Shown here: piece after piece, positions 24,776 through 36,155 of the stretch | How the letters are laid out: each line of letters starts with the position of its first letter | How positions within the stretch are numbered: the first letter of the stretch is position 1 | Source of the DNA: Rotaria sordida | Lineage: Eukaryota; Rotifera; Eurotatoria; Philodinida; Philodinidae | Direction of reading: 5' to 3' | Length of the DNA: 64,000 nt | Assembly (NCBI GenBank): GCA_905250125.1 | Contig: CAJNOL010000397.1 | Location: 62,001 to 126,000 of the forward strand | The notes under the pieces: model-generated | Databases searched by the model: none | What the model was told of the DNA's origin: nothing | What the model saw: only the letters and a program-made list of their open reading frames with translations | Position numbers and translations under genes: made by a program

Positions 24776-24863
24776 CTAGAAAAAGAAATATTCATAGAAA
24801 ATAACAAATCTTCCTTGTCATTATAATAGAAAACAAAAAAAAAAAAAAGAAAATTGGTAGAAA
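24776..24863 (-). promoter_or_regulatory. 88-base spacer with splice acceptor between MRPL33 and LYRM4
   Basis: The spacer starts with a U-rich stretch and ends in ATTTCTTTTTCTAG immediately before the LYRM4 ATG (AG at 24776-24777). I see no AATAAA and no consensus GTAAG/GTATG donor in it. This is what an intercistronic region processed by spliced-leader trans-splicing looks like. Confidence 0.5.
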
Positions 24864-25100
24864 TTATGTTAAACGACTAATATGTATTTCACGGTTGTTT
24901 TGTTTTTCTAATGTTTTAATTTTTCTTGTTTCTTTATATAAAACTTCTTGATTAATCCATGGATCTATATGTAAAAATTCAAGTTTATCTTTTGTTCGTT
25001 CACGTATACGCATTATTCGATGACCTGTAGCTTGAGATTCACAATTAACAAGTAATTGTCGTCCACTTTTAGCTGCTTGAAATATAAATGATAAACGCAT
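24864..25100 (-). CDS. MRPL33: mitochondrial ribosomal protein bL33m (MRPL33)
   Basis: Single exon, 78 residues. Small protein of the large mitochondrial ribosomal subunit. The sequence follows mammalian MRPL33 in register: a hydrophobic/basic start (FIFQAAKSGRQLLVNCESQA), a TG-containing turn, R.RER.KDKLEFLHIDPWINQ, and VLYKETRKIKTL at the position of VLFVEKKKIRSL. About 14 residues extend the C-terminus beyond the usual end. The absence of the bacterial Zn-binding Cys pairs is normal for the mitochondrial form. It is the promoter-proximal member of the MRPL33-LYRM4 pair. Confidence 0.85.
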   Translation of the reverse strand: MRLSFIFQAAKSGRQLLVNCESQATGHRIMRIRERTKDKLEFLHIDPWINQEVLYKETRKIKTLEKQNNREIHISRLT

Positions 25101-26978
25101 TATTTATTATATCTGAAAACATAACAAAAATATTATATTATTTTATTAATCGTTTTTTTTTAGTAATAATAAAAATTATCTATATAAATCAAATTAATTT
25201 TATTTTTATCTTCTTTTTTTGCTATTGATTCATTTACATTGATTACTATTAGCAAGATGAAGAAATTTATATTATTTATTAATAATTCTATGCTACTACA
25301 AAACAATCCAAAATCATAATGATGAAATAATCTTAAATAAAATCTTGTAATTCAAAAATAGTTGTTTTTATATGTAATAATTTCTTGTTAAAAATTGAAA
25401 ATTAGTTTTTAAATTTATAACAGTTAATACTTGAATATATTATTCTGCTTTTCACATAAAAAAACTTGTCGCAGCATACTTAATGAACCAAAAAATGGAA
25501 AACTGTCACTAATTATTGTTTACAGAAGACGTTTCTCGAATACAACGGATGAAGCAAAAGTCTTGCATTAATTTTGTTTTTTCATGTAGAATACAATATT
25601 GTAGAGACTTGAGCTATTTTCTGTTAGAAAAAGGAAAATGTTTAGTGCAAAGATATATAAAAAAATTCAATCGTAAATGTTTTCCGATTGTCACAGAAAC
25701 CTTAGAACAGAAAGTATTGAAAAATTCTTCTGTAACTTCGGATACTAATTTTTATATCTAAATATATTTGTTTGACTTTTTTCATTCTCGACTTTTCTCA
25801 CCATAATATATGTAACGGTTGATTACAATGATGGCTTTCCTGTGTTATTAAAATAATTAATCGGATATACAAGAAGCTGAACAATGAATAGTTCAATCAG
25901 AAAAAAAAATCAATTTGGCGTTTCTATCATGAAAATCAAGTTTTGTCTAAATATCCTACAGAGAAAATTGTGTCCTATTTCAAATAATATTGCTTAGGAA
26001 AAGACTCAATAAGATTCTTTTTTCATATAAAATACATGTCTTCTAACAATTTCTCTTCAAAGTAAAATTTGGTTTTTTTGATTGTGATCAGTAGTTATGA
26101 ACAACCAATGATACCAGAAGATACTGTAATAACGTTTATATCCATCATTGTAAAACACATTGAATATTTCGTTTTTTTTGTTAGCGTAGTAGTTTCCTAT
26201 CTTGAGGGTAAAAAACTTGAAAAAGAAGAATAAAAAGAAAGTAGAGTTTTGTGGGACAGTTCTGAAAATTTTCGGCACGGGACATGAAAAAAGTTTGTCT
26301 TGCAGAACTCTAAAAGAAAGTTGTTTGTATTGTGTAAAAGTTTTTTTATGAATTCGAAAAAGTTGTGACTAAATTTCCAGATGCATTTTGTTCTAAGATT
26401 TTTATAGCCTTCAAAGAAAAACCATTTTCAATCAAATTCTTTTATATATTTTTGCACTAGATCTTTCATTCTTTCTAACAAAAAGAAAAATGATCAAGTC
26501 TCTAGATCTTGCATTGCAACATGATATCAAAAAATTAAATTAAATTTGGAACTTTTATCTTATCTATTAAAATGTTCTTTCTACAACTAATATAATCTAC
26601 ATTAAACATTCTTTATTTCATAATCAATTGCTTCATTTTTCTATTATTTTCATTTCAAATCTCAAAATATTTTTCCATTGAAAATGGTATTCATATATAG
26701 ATAAATACTAAACACTCTCTATCGTATCAATTTACATACCAAACAAGAAATTCATAGATTATTTCTATAATACATGACGATACATATGATAATCCATATC
26801 TAAAAAAATGAAAGTTGGTTTGTTCTATTTATGATTTATTATAGAAACATAAAGAAAATCGAATGTTCGCCGATCAAAAGAAAACCAATTGATAAACAAA
26901 AAGAAAAAAAACAACGCCAAAAAAAAAAGAAGAGAAAAAAAATTAGGTTTATATATGATATAAATATATAGATTTCTT
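25101..26978. other. 1.9 kb gene-free region
   Basis: Lies between the MRPL33 start side and the 3' end of GOSR1. Open frames at 25516-25761 and 26057-26278 have no recognisable domain and no splice partners. The block GTTCTGAAAATTTTCGGCAC at about 26261 resembles repeat motifs at about 7815 and 17690. Otherwise AT-rich with no visible structure. Confidence 0.45.
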
Positions 26979-27755
26979 TTATCGAAACATATAAAGAAGA
27001 AGAATAATAAGACAAATAGCTATGACAAAACCAAGTACAAGTGAATCTTTACGTTTTTTAACTTTAATTTTTTGTAAAACATTATTAACCAATGGAAAAC
27101 GATTAGTTATAGTACTAATTTTATTTGTTATATTTAATAAATATTTTCTTTGATCAGATAAATCTTTTTTAACCATTGATGCTATTTCAATATTTGTATC
27201 CATTAATTTATGTGAACTATTTAAATGATTCATTTCACGTAAATAATAATCTTGTCGACGACTACTTAAACCTGTTGATGTTATATCAGAATTATTTATA
27301 TTTATATTTGTATTTATTAAAAGATCTTCACGATTTTTAAAATTTTTTATATTAGCTTTTGTACGTTCAAATTCACGACGATAATCTTGTAAAATTTCAT
27401 GATGACGTTGTAATGTATGTGTTGCAGCTGAATTAGGTCCAAGTAATGATGGTACAACATCAGACATACGTTTATTTATATCTGATAAACGTTCAAGAAG
27501 TTTTTCAATTTCAATTGACATTGTTTCAAATGATGATGGTGTACATGTTGATGATGATGATGATGTATCATTTGGATCATGTGCAACATAATTTGAACAT
27601 AATTTTGAAAATGACATTAATTTTGTATCAATTTCATTTTCGTGTTGACGAGCTTGTTTACGTAAATCTTCCCATTCTGTACTTGGTGCGGTAGACATTC
27701 TTGAATTTGTTGATTGTACTGCTGATGAATATGTATTACCGAATGAACGGTTCAT
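26979..27755 (-). CDS. GOSR1: GOSR1/GS28, Golgi SNARE
   Basis: Single-exon gene, 258 residues, matching the usual length. Qb-SNARE of the Golgi that functions in ER-Golgi and intra-Golgi vesicle fusion. The N-terminus has the GS28 signature WEDLRKQARQHENEIDTKL. A coiled-coil Habc-like region and a low-complexity Ser/Thr insert follow. The SNARE motif lies at about residues 168-230, with a central Gln in SDQRKYLL and the family-typical NRFPLVNNVLQKI. KRKDSLVLG then leads into a C-terminal transmembrane anchor of about 18 residues ending MFR. The absence of introns is unusual for this window and may reflect intron loss or a retrocopy, though the frame is intact. Confidence 0.93.
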   Translation of the reverse strand: MNRSFGNTYSSAVQSTNSRMSTAPSTEWEDLRKQARQHENEIDTKLMSFSKLCSNYVAHDPNDTSSSSSTCTPSSFETMSIEIEKLLERLSDINKRMSDVVPSLLGPNSAATHTLQRHHEILQDYRREFERTKANIKNFKNREDLLINTNININNSDITSTGLSSRRQDYYLREMNHLNSSHKLMDTNIEIASMVKKDLSDQRKYLLNITNKISTITNRFPLVNNVLQKIKVKKRKDSLVLGFVIAICLIILLLYMFR

Positions 27756-28247
27756 AATAAAAATAAATATTTATTAAAGAAAAACATGAAAGTTTGCTTT
27801 TTTTTTTGTTCTAAAATTATTACAAATCTAACGAAAATTTTCGTATAAAGCTGAGTAAAAGAAATAGTACGTCATAGATCATCATCGAATGGTATAATTC
27901 GATACAGGTGTATATAATTAGCCTATCAGATGAAAATTTCAAAAAATAAATTTATATCATATGATTATGATCGAAGTCAATAAATTTAGAGATTGGATAA
28001 ATTTTTTATGTTTGTCGTACAGTTGAAAATGTGAGTTGAATAAGATCGTTGACTACTGACATCTAGATATGAATAAAAAATTGGACCTAAATATGGTATT
28101 ATCTATTTAAGTTTGTTCCTTTTCTTCTTTCTCTATCTGTTATGTATTATTTCTCTTTCTCTTCCTATCCACTATTATTATTACTTCCAGAACGAACTTT
28201 GCATCGATATATATATCACAATTTGATACGCAAAAAGGAGAATAGCC
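27756..28247. promoter_or_regulatory. 492-base divergent region between GOSR1 and the kringle gene
   Basis: The two genes are transcribed away from each other, so both promoters should lie here. A TATATATATC stretch at about 28208-28217, 31 bases before the kringle ATG, is a possible TATA-like element but is not distinctive in AT-rich DNA. A CT-rich tract lies at about 28118-28165. Confidence 0.3.
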
Positions 28248-28928
28248 ATGTTCTTGTCATTACTTACAATCATCGTTATCATCGGTAGTCTTGAAGGCAA
28301 ACCGATTATTATCAGAAATATTTCTGGTAAGATTAACAGAATTTGAAGAATATATTTTATTTAAATATATAATTATTGTTCTATAATAGATTGTAGTATA
28401 ACTGAAGATGGAATTCTTCATTATCAAGGTAAACATTCATATACAAAATTTGAACATGAATGTTTACCATGGATTGATTTTCAAGAAGTCTATCGTGAAA
28501 TTATAAATGAAATAAATTTTTTTAATGATCTATCAATAAAAGCAGCAAAAAATTATTGTCGTAATCCAAATATGAATATTAATGGTCCATGGTGTTTTGT
28601 TGAAAATGAAGATGTTATTAGTATGGAAGCATGTGATGTTTGTCAAAGTCTTGGTATGTTAATAAATGAATGAAAAATAAAAACAAAAATTTGAATTTGG
28701 ATGATTTTTTCTTTAGCTTCTCGACCAACGTTACCAACTAATATTGAAAATATTGAAGATGTTACTATTGTTGCTGTAGACAATCATTTTTTTCGACATA
28801 TTCGTGATGAAATACAACGTTATGCAGCTTATATTCGACAAAAGTTTATGGAATTAATGAATCGTATGACAGACAAAATGAGACAATTAGGAACGAGAAT
28901 TTCTAATACTTTTAATTTCAATGGATAA
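28248..28928 (+). CDS. secreted single-kringle protein
   Basis: Exons 28248-28326, 28390-28653 and 28717-28928; 184 residues. A signal peptide of about 18 residues (LSLLTIIVIIGSLEG) is followed by one kringle domain at about residues 27-115. The domain shows first Cys, Y.GK.SYTKF, ECLPW, the diagnostic NYCRNP, GPWCFV and the closing CDVC. The remaining about 68 residues are predicted helical and basic (MELMNRMTDKMRQLG), with no membrane anchor. Length between YTKF and NYCRNP is longer than in a classical kringle. I cannot name an orthologue. The function is presumably extracellular binding. Confidence 0.75.
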
Positions 28929-30396
28929 ATAGTTTTCTTTTTTTTTTGTACAAGAAATAATTATTAATATAAATTAACATATGTACTGTTTCTTTCTTTT
29001 TTCTGTATATTACATATTTAATAAACAGGCTTATTATATATAAAGTTGAATAAAATTTTAGTATATTATTAAAAACTATTGATATCAGGTCGATGGAACC
29101 AAGCTGAGTAACACTCGCAATAAACGTTTTATAGAGAAAAACTCTCATCTTTACCAGCGACACCATAGTCTCGATACATGTCTAATGATATTTTTTTCGA
29201 AAGATCTTGAATTAACTTATAGATAATACATTCTTTTGTTTTTTTTAGAGTTTTCAAATTCTATGAGAATTTCTATTATTTAATCCTTGGACAACTATCA
29301 CTTTTAAGATGCCGTATTAAACTATAAATAATCGTTTAAGTTTGTTTTAGTTCGATATCAAAATATATGAGCTATTTCAAACAAACCGGGACATATCCAC
29401 ATTTTATTTGGTTTTGATTCTTTACAATGGTTATTTTTCTGAATAGATCCGTTTACCATATGTAAACATATTGGCTCTTTCAGTTGACTATTAATTAAAA
29501 AGTAATTAGGAAATCTCTTTACAACTGTATGAGAAAAAAAATCAGAAAAATTCAAGAAAGGCTCTACAGCCCGAACCGTATCAACGATGAAATTATCAAC
29601 AAGATTGGACTCTAAAAAACTTTCTCTTAAAAACTGAATCATCATTTAGAGATTCTGAAAAAGGATTTGTACCATTTGGAATTGGTTCTCAACTTCTCAT
29701 TCGGTTATCAAAACATTTTTACGTACTCCTCCGACATGATGCTAACAAACAGTAAATCGATTTTTTTTTTGAAAAATTTAGACATGTTTAGAAAAAACTT
29801 TGGATAGCGATTTTATAAATTGAAAATTTGTCTACAGAATGTACTATTTAGTTTTCAAAAATGCTGCATCAATTCAGAATGTTTTTTAAACTTAACTACA
29901 TGAGGAGAAGGTCAATGTCTTTTCTTAAACACTAGTTTTTTATCTGATAATTTCTCTGAACAAAGATCTCTAACACTGATTTTTTTATGATATCTAGAGT
30001 AACTTGACATATACAAATTAGCGCTAGAAAGGTTTCTTATCTCGAGATAAATGTGTATTTAATTTTGCGAAGTCATGTTGCTGACAAATGATTTTATCCA
30101 TCTGTATATATACAAATTGTGCATGACATGCACTCGAATATATTTTATCATTAATACAATAGAAAAAAAAATATATATATATATCAAGAAAAACAAAGGC
30201 ATCACTCAGATTATCAAACAACATAGAAAAAAAAAGAGATATTTCAAATAACACTTGAAATAAAAAGATTTAATTTAATCAACATGTACATTAAATCAAA
30301 ATCAATCAAATACAATTCATACTCATTATACAAATGATAAAATTAACAACGATAAATAAATTAATACTTACAATGAGATCTATTTATCTATAATAC
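28929..30396. other. 1.5 kb gene-free region
   Basis: No exon chain recognised. An isolated minus-strand frame at 29358-29645 (95 codons) has no domain and no neighbouring exon that splices to it. A short AT dinucleotide run is at about 30170-30184. It lies between convergent 3' ends of the kringle gene and the Ig receptor-like gene. Confidence 0.45.
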
Positions 30397-31941
30397 TTAA
30401 CATCGTGTAAATATAGGTGATGTTCGAGATAATTGTGTTGGTTCTTCATAAACAGGTTCATCATCTAAAAATTATTGATTATTAAAAAAAAGAATCAAAA
30501 ATTCATTTATTATTTTTCAATCAAATAAATAAAAAGTTAAGAATTATCTCTAATCATTAATCTACCTTGTGTATTCGTCTGATTTTTATATCTTGTTTGT
30601 TCCATAGTTTTAACTGGTGAATATTGCTTTGAATCTAATTATTATAAAATATCAAGAGATTATATAAGTATGTTAATTTCATACATACTCTTCATTTTTG
30701 AACTTGAATAAATCAAACGAAAAGTAAGAAGAACAAAAAAAGAACCATCATTCAATCATTTGAATTCTTGAACTTACCTTGATGATGCTAAAATAAAAGA
30801 AAAAAAAGACGATTAATTCTATAATAGAATAAAAATTTTAATCTTAATACCATTTTTATGACGACATAGACAAACTAAGAAAGCAATTAATAACCCTAAT
30901 AGACAAAGACCACCAATGACAGAGCCAATAATAATTGCAAGTTTTTTTCCTAAATCAATATATAAATTAAATTTTTCTTTTACAAAAACAAAACTCATTA
31001 AAAGCTCACACCAGTCATAGATTTTCTTCTTGATCGAATTTCAGATAATCGAGGTTCATTAAAATATTCATTATCTCGATTTTCTTCGAAATATGAATTA
31101 TAATTCAATGATGGATCCGGAAGAATTGGATCTATTAGAATTATACAAAACATATTTTTTTATTTATAATCAAATTTCAATTACCTTTTATTATAATAAC
31201 ACTCGAAAGCATTGAATTATGTTGATTATCGATTAATAATTCACATGTTAATACTTGTTGATTAAAATTTGATGTTCGTCTTAATATCGTACGTTGATTA
31301 GCACAAACAACCCATGTACCATCAAGTTCTTGTTTTCTATTTACTTCTACATCACCAAAACTATCACCAACTCGATTCATATGTATATTTACAGTTCCAT
31401 AACCTGTTACAGATGCACAACAAAATAATTCAGTATTTGTTTGATCAGCAACTTCGAATCGACTTAAATTTTCATCAACTACATCATCCAAGCGTTCACA
31501 TGAACCTATTGGACCATGACATATATAATTCCAATAAAATGATTGTACATCTTAAAAGAAAAATAAATTATTTAAAACAAAAACAACAAAAAATAATTTT
31601 TAGATACCAGCAAGTATTATTTGATAAATAATATTTTTCGATGTACTTATCCATGTTGATTTTTGACAAGTATAATATCCATTATGTTTTGATTGAGCAG
31701 AATTTGATGTTACACGTAAAATATTTTCTTGTGGTAAATAGTTAAAATTTAAATTTAAATATAAATAATATTCATTATCTTCTTGAATTTCTAACCATTC
31801 ATTTAAACGTCTACCAAATAAAACTGTTTCATCATGTTGACAATCAAATGAAAAAGATCCTCCTTGTTGTACAATAACTCGTTTAATATTTTGACACCAT
31901 AAACCAGATATAATAAGATTAATAACAAAAATATATAACAT
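30397..31941 (-). CDS. Ig-domain type I membrane protein with Tyr motif in the tail
   Basis: Exons 5' to 3': 31608-31941, 31185-31550, 31012-31131, 30851-30949, 30566-30634 and 30397-30464; 351 residues. The signal peptide (YIFVINLIISGLWC) is followed by an Ig-like domain with the Cys pair FDCQ...YYTCQ. A second Cys-rich extracellular region may be a divergent Ig domain. The stalk is acidic with RSRRKS. A transmembrane helix (LAIIIGSVIGGLCLLGLLIAF) and a cytoplasmic tail of about 50 residues follow, with EPVYEEP as a possible phosphotyrosine site. A 10-base potential microexon at 30779-30788 has consensus splice sites but would shift the frame, so it is left out here. Orthology not assigned. 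Confidence 0.75.
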
Positions 31942-34900
31942 TATATTTCGAAGTAAATAAAATAAAAATTATAGTCTAAAATTGATGAAATATATGTTGA
32001 AAATGGTAAAGAAATCTTTCTATTATAATAAAATAACATGTACATGTCTTTTATATAGTCCTTTGAAGGACGTTTATGATGTTGTGAATGAAACGATAAA
32101 AAAAGAAATCATAGACGACAGGAAAGGGAGAAAAAGAAAAAGCGACACTCTGAATGTTTGAAAGCTACCTATTCGTTTTCATCAATAGAGATGGTATAGG
32201 TAACATGTCTGATTTTTTTTTCTTTTTTTTTTTTACTCTTCATATAACATTTAAATGAAGTGATTCATTTCCAAGTATTTTCACGACGTTTTTGTACATA
32301 TATTGTATTTAATTCTACTATTTTCTTTGTACCATCGATTTCGATATGGAGGTCCAACGTTGAAGTAAACAAATTTTCTTCATCTTTTTTTCCTCTTTTT
32401 TTTCAACTGATACACTTGAAAACTTGAGAAAAAAAAATTATTAAGAATGTGGAAGGGTTTCTTCGCATTTCAAATACATAAAATCGATTACATGAAACAA
32501 TCATTTTTTTCATCAGTCAATTTATTATCATAAAGCCATTGATAATGAAACCATACAAGTGCATATATATTTCGATAAAGATGAAGACATATTGTTACGG
32601 ATATGACAAACTACTTTTACGGATTATCCAAACCTTCTCCAATTGTATCTTGATGTATTGATTTTGCTGCTCTTTTTTACATTCAAGGACCATGAATAAT
32701 TGGTCCATAAATTGATCCTTCTTGAAAAGTACTTTGAGAATAAACTTCTTTTATGCTTCTCTTTTCAACAGTAAACTACACTCAAGTCACAGAATTATTT
32801 TCACTAATTTCTCATCGCGTAATCAGTCAATGAATACATTCATCCTCCACCGGTAGATTTCTTCTGCAGAAACAATAATATGGTTCGTGTGATCACAACT
32901 GTACTTCATTGAAAATGGATCGTTTTTCCAAGATAGAGAGGAAGCTCATCGAGAGCTACAAAATGGTAGGAAAAAACATACATAAGAGTATGCTGCTTTT
33001 GAAAAGTTTCGAATGTCCGAATGCCAAGAGATAGGTAGATACGATCATTGACGATTGTCATCGAACGATAAATATAATTGTTGATAGTATCAGTTGCGAA
33101 CCTTCAAACGCCGTTGAGTTTATAGATGATGAAAACAACAATGATCAGCAAGTGAATGCAAAGCCAATGGTGGTTGGTAAACAGATCAAAAAAGAAGCCA
33201 AGTAGGAACAATAAAGCCGCGACTTCAATTCAATTTTTCTTATGATTTATCGCTTTTACTTTTCAGGAAAATGTGATGATCGCGGATAATAAAGCTGATA
33301 AAAAGAATACCGATATTTCAATTAAAGTTGCAATCACTTCGAACAGGTAAGTGTGCATGATACAATATATTGACACTTGCTCTCTTTTGTAGTCAATGTT
33401 GTAGTTATAGAGCACGAATGATTCCTTCAACAAGGACTATTTCTAAAGAGAATCGTAACGAGATGTTTATTTGACTTCACATCGATATCTCCAGCTCAGC
33501 ATACTCATATTTTGTCGTACATAACTCCAACTACATTGAAGAATCCAATGATGAGATCAGCTAGATTTGCTTTACCGTGTCTTTTGATGAAAGTAAAGTA
33601 GGGCTTAAGTTATTCGACTATGGTTTCGTTTTGTATTATTTGCATTTGAATTTTTTGACGTGGTAGGATGTCATTGACAAACATATCTCACTGATTGTTA
33701 GTCACTTACTGACTGAGGGCCGACATCCATGTATATTTGTACTCAATGAAACGTATCTTGATAAGCATTGGTGAGATATACTCAGCGCAAGAATATTCAA
33801 TCAACATAAGAAGCGATCATTAATCAAGTCCATGGTCATGATAATAATAACGGGCTACATTGTCATCGTTTTCCGAATGTTCTTCTACGACTACTATCAA
33901 AATAAGGATTCTATTTTTAAACATATCATGCTCAATAACTACGAGCATATCTTCATTTTCACCGACGAGAGTGACACCATCATGCTGAACGAAGGATTCC
34001 GAGATTCTCTCAACGCTGTGATGCTTTCGTTTCTCGATAGAAACCAGCGAGAACTCGATGTTGATGAAGCCAATAAATCCCAATTTGTTATCAAGGTCTG
34101 CTGTATGCTTGAAAGTGTTCACCCACGGCTCAAAAAATTCAGATCGTGTAACAAAAACCTCTCGAAATTCTTGATTGCCACTGTAGCAATACTCTACAAC
34201 TGGTTTTCACGTGCCCATGGTGAATGCAACACCATTTGATGAGGATATAATATAGCGTATCACTCGTCTCTTGACATAAGGCAACGTATTGAAATAATTT
34301 GATGTGACCTAGCCGCTGTTTGACAAATTACCAATATCGACAATTTGTGCCGATTATTTGATGTTCTGTCTCTCAATTACGTCAATTCTTTCACTCTAGA
34401 TACTCGTTTTTCTGCATGAGAAACTGATTAATGGCGTATTTCTTGTTAGATGTCTATCAACTAAAGTGAGAGTGCGAAGTTATGCCAAAGAGCATAGCCA
34501 CACCACCGAGCTCATAGATCCAGATGTTGACTTTTCAACCAAAGAATGTATTCTTCAAGTAATCAGTTGTTGCTCACATGTCATTATAATATTTTATTTT
34601 CTCGGCTATGAGCGGTATCCAATACAGACTAATCGACAACCATTCGTAAGTACGATTACAACTATTTACTACTCCGAAGATATTTTTGATGTAGAACTCA
34701 CTTCATCCAAAGATGAAGAAAACAACTTTCTATATTCATTAAATTAAAATATACTCTTTTGACCATCTGGTTCGAAACATTATCGCCTAGCTTACTGAGC
34801 CTCAATCAGATAGCATCGTATTTTATGAAATTCGTTCAAATCACAACCTTGCATAACAAGAAAGGATACTAATTAAAAAAATTCATATCAATGAACGAGT

Positions 34901-36155
34901 AAGAACGCATTCTAAAAAAGATTGAAACGTTCAAAACGCGTACTTTCCATTAAACAACATGTTTTGTGTCATAATGAACAAGTTACTAGTGAACAAGTTT
35001 CATATCGACACCAATGCTTTCCGAAGAATCGCACTTGAGTTTGTTCAAGAGTAATTCGTTCCTGTAAATATTTATTATTAAAAATATAAAAATAAAGCTT
35101 AGACAGAACAATCGAATCAGCTATCTTGAGTTAAATTTAGTAATTGAATAATAGCAATTTTATTATCATTGACACATAAAAATACGTATAGTATAGGTGT
35201 GGAGTGCACGTAAGCGTTCAACGCTTCAATATTTTAAGAATGCATTCTCAGTTGATAAAATACGTTACATTCTTCCGAAAATGCGTTCTTATTCGTTCGT
35301 TTCTATGTATTTTTAAATGAAAAAGGAGAAAAATAACTATCTGTATCTGTTGTACAAGATCTAATTTTTCTTCAACTTCATTTTGTGTCACTACAATTTT
35401 TATTTAATCATCTTAAAAAAAATATAATAAAGCATTATGAAGTCAGTATATCGACTTTATTGAAAATTTTTCGTATAAATCCAATACAGATTGAATTGTC
35501 ATACAATTGATAGTCAAAAACTGTTCATTAATTATTCATGTGTTGTTTAATTTGAGTTCTAATATAAATGAAAATACAAGAGTCTAATATCAATTCGAAA
35601 ATAAATCAAAACAAATCGATGAGAAACTTACTCGATAGACTTGAAGATCAACTTTTTTTCTTACAAACAATAACGCATTCTTATCCGTCTTTTTTATCTT
35701 TTTTTTTCATGGGTAGTATTTGTCTATCCTTTTCTACTCGCACTTTCGAAACACTTCAAAAGCAGCATACTTTCATGTAGGTTTTTTTTCTAGCATGTTG
35801 TAGTTCTCATTGACTTCTATCTATCTTGAAAAAAAATCGAATCTTTTACAGTGAAGTATATTTGTGGTCACACGAACTACATCATTATTCTTGCAGAAGA
35901 AATCTACTTTGTCGTTGAAAAGAGAAGCATGAATGACATGAAAGAAGTTATTATTGATGTGAGTTTCAAAAAGGAACAATTTATGGAGCAATCATTCATT
36001 CCTCGTCCTTGATTCGTTATGAACGATAAATGACAATTTAAAAGGTATCGATAATGAATCCTTTCGTATCATGAGAAAATATTATACACTATCTTGAGAA
36101 TTCTTATTCTTATTCATCAAATAATATACATTTTTGATAAACATATCTCTCAAAT
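31942..36155. other. 4.2 kb gene-poor region
   Basis: About 31942-32870 is AT-rich with nothing recognisable. About 32910-34745 is a coding-like but broken block, listed separately. About 34750-36155 shows no exon chain; the frame at 35568-35780 has no domain. Confidence 0.45.
32910..34745 (+). pseudogene. decayed coding-like block of unknown origin
   Basis: Base composition and codon texture are less AT-biased than in the flanks. Several open stretches lie in order on the + strand: 32918-32970 (DRFSKIERKLIESYKM), 33275-33345 bounded by TTTTCAG and GTAAGT, a piece after TTTTGTAG at about 33393, 33667-33770, 33832-34239 (135 codons) and 34466-34747. Stops and frame changes separate them. I recognise no domain. 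A degenerate transposable element or an old pseudogene are the two readings I consider possible. Confidence 0.3.

Noticed and set aside
29358..29645. 95-codon minus-strand open frame
   Set aside because: No domain, signal peptide or splice partner, and the flanks have no coding character; probably chance.
31314..31631. 105-codon + strand frame
   Set aside because: Antisense shadow of the Ig receptor exon 2, rich in Gln, His and Leu as expected for the complement of AT-rich coding DNA.
33820..34239. hAT transposase identity for the 135-codon frame
   Set aside because: I looked for RCAAH..LQL and C-terminal dimerisation motifs and could not find them; left unassigned.
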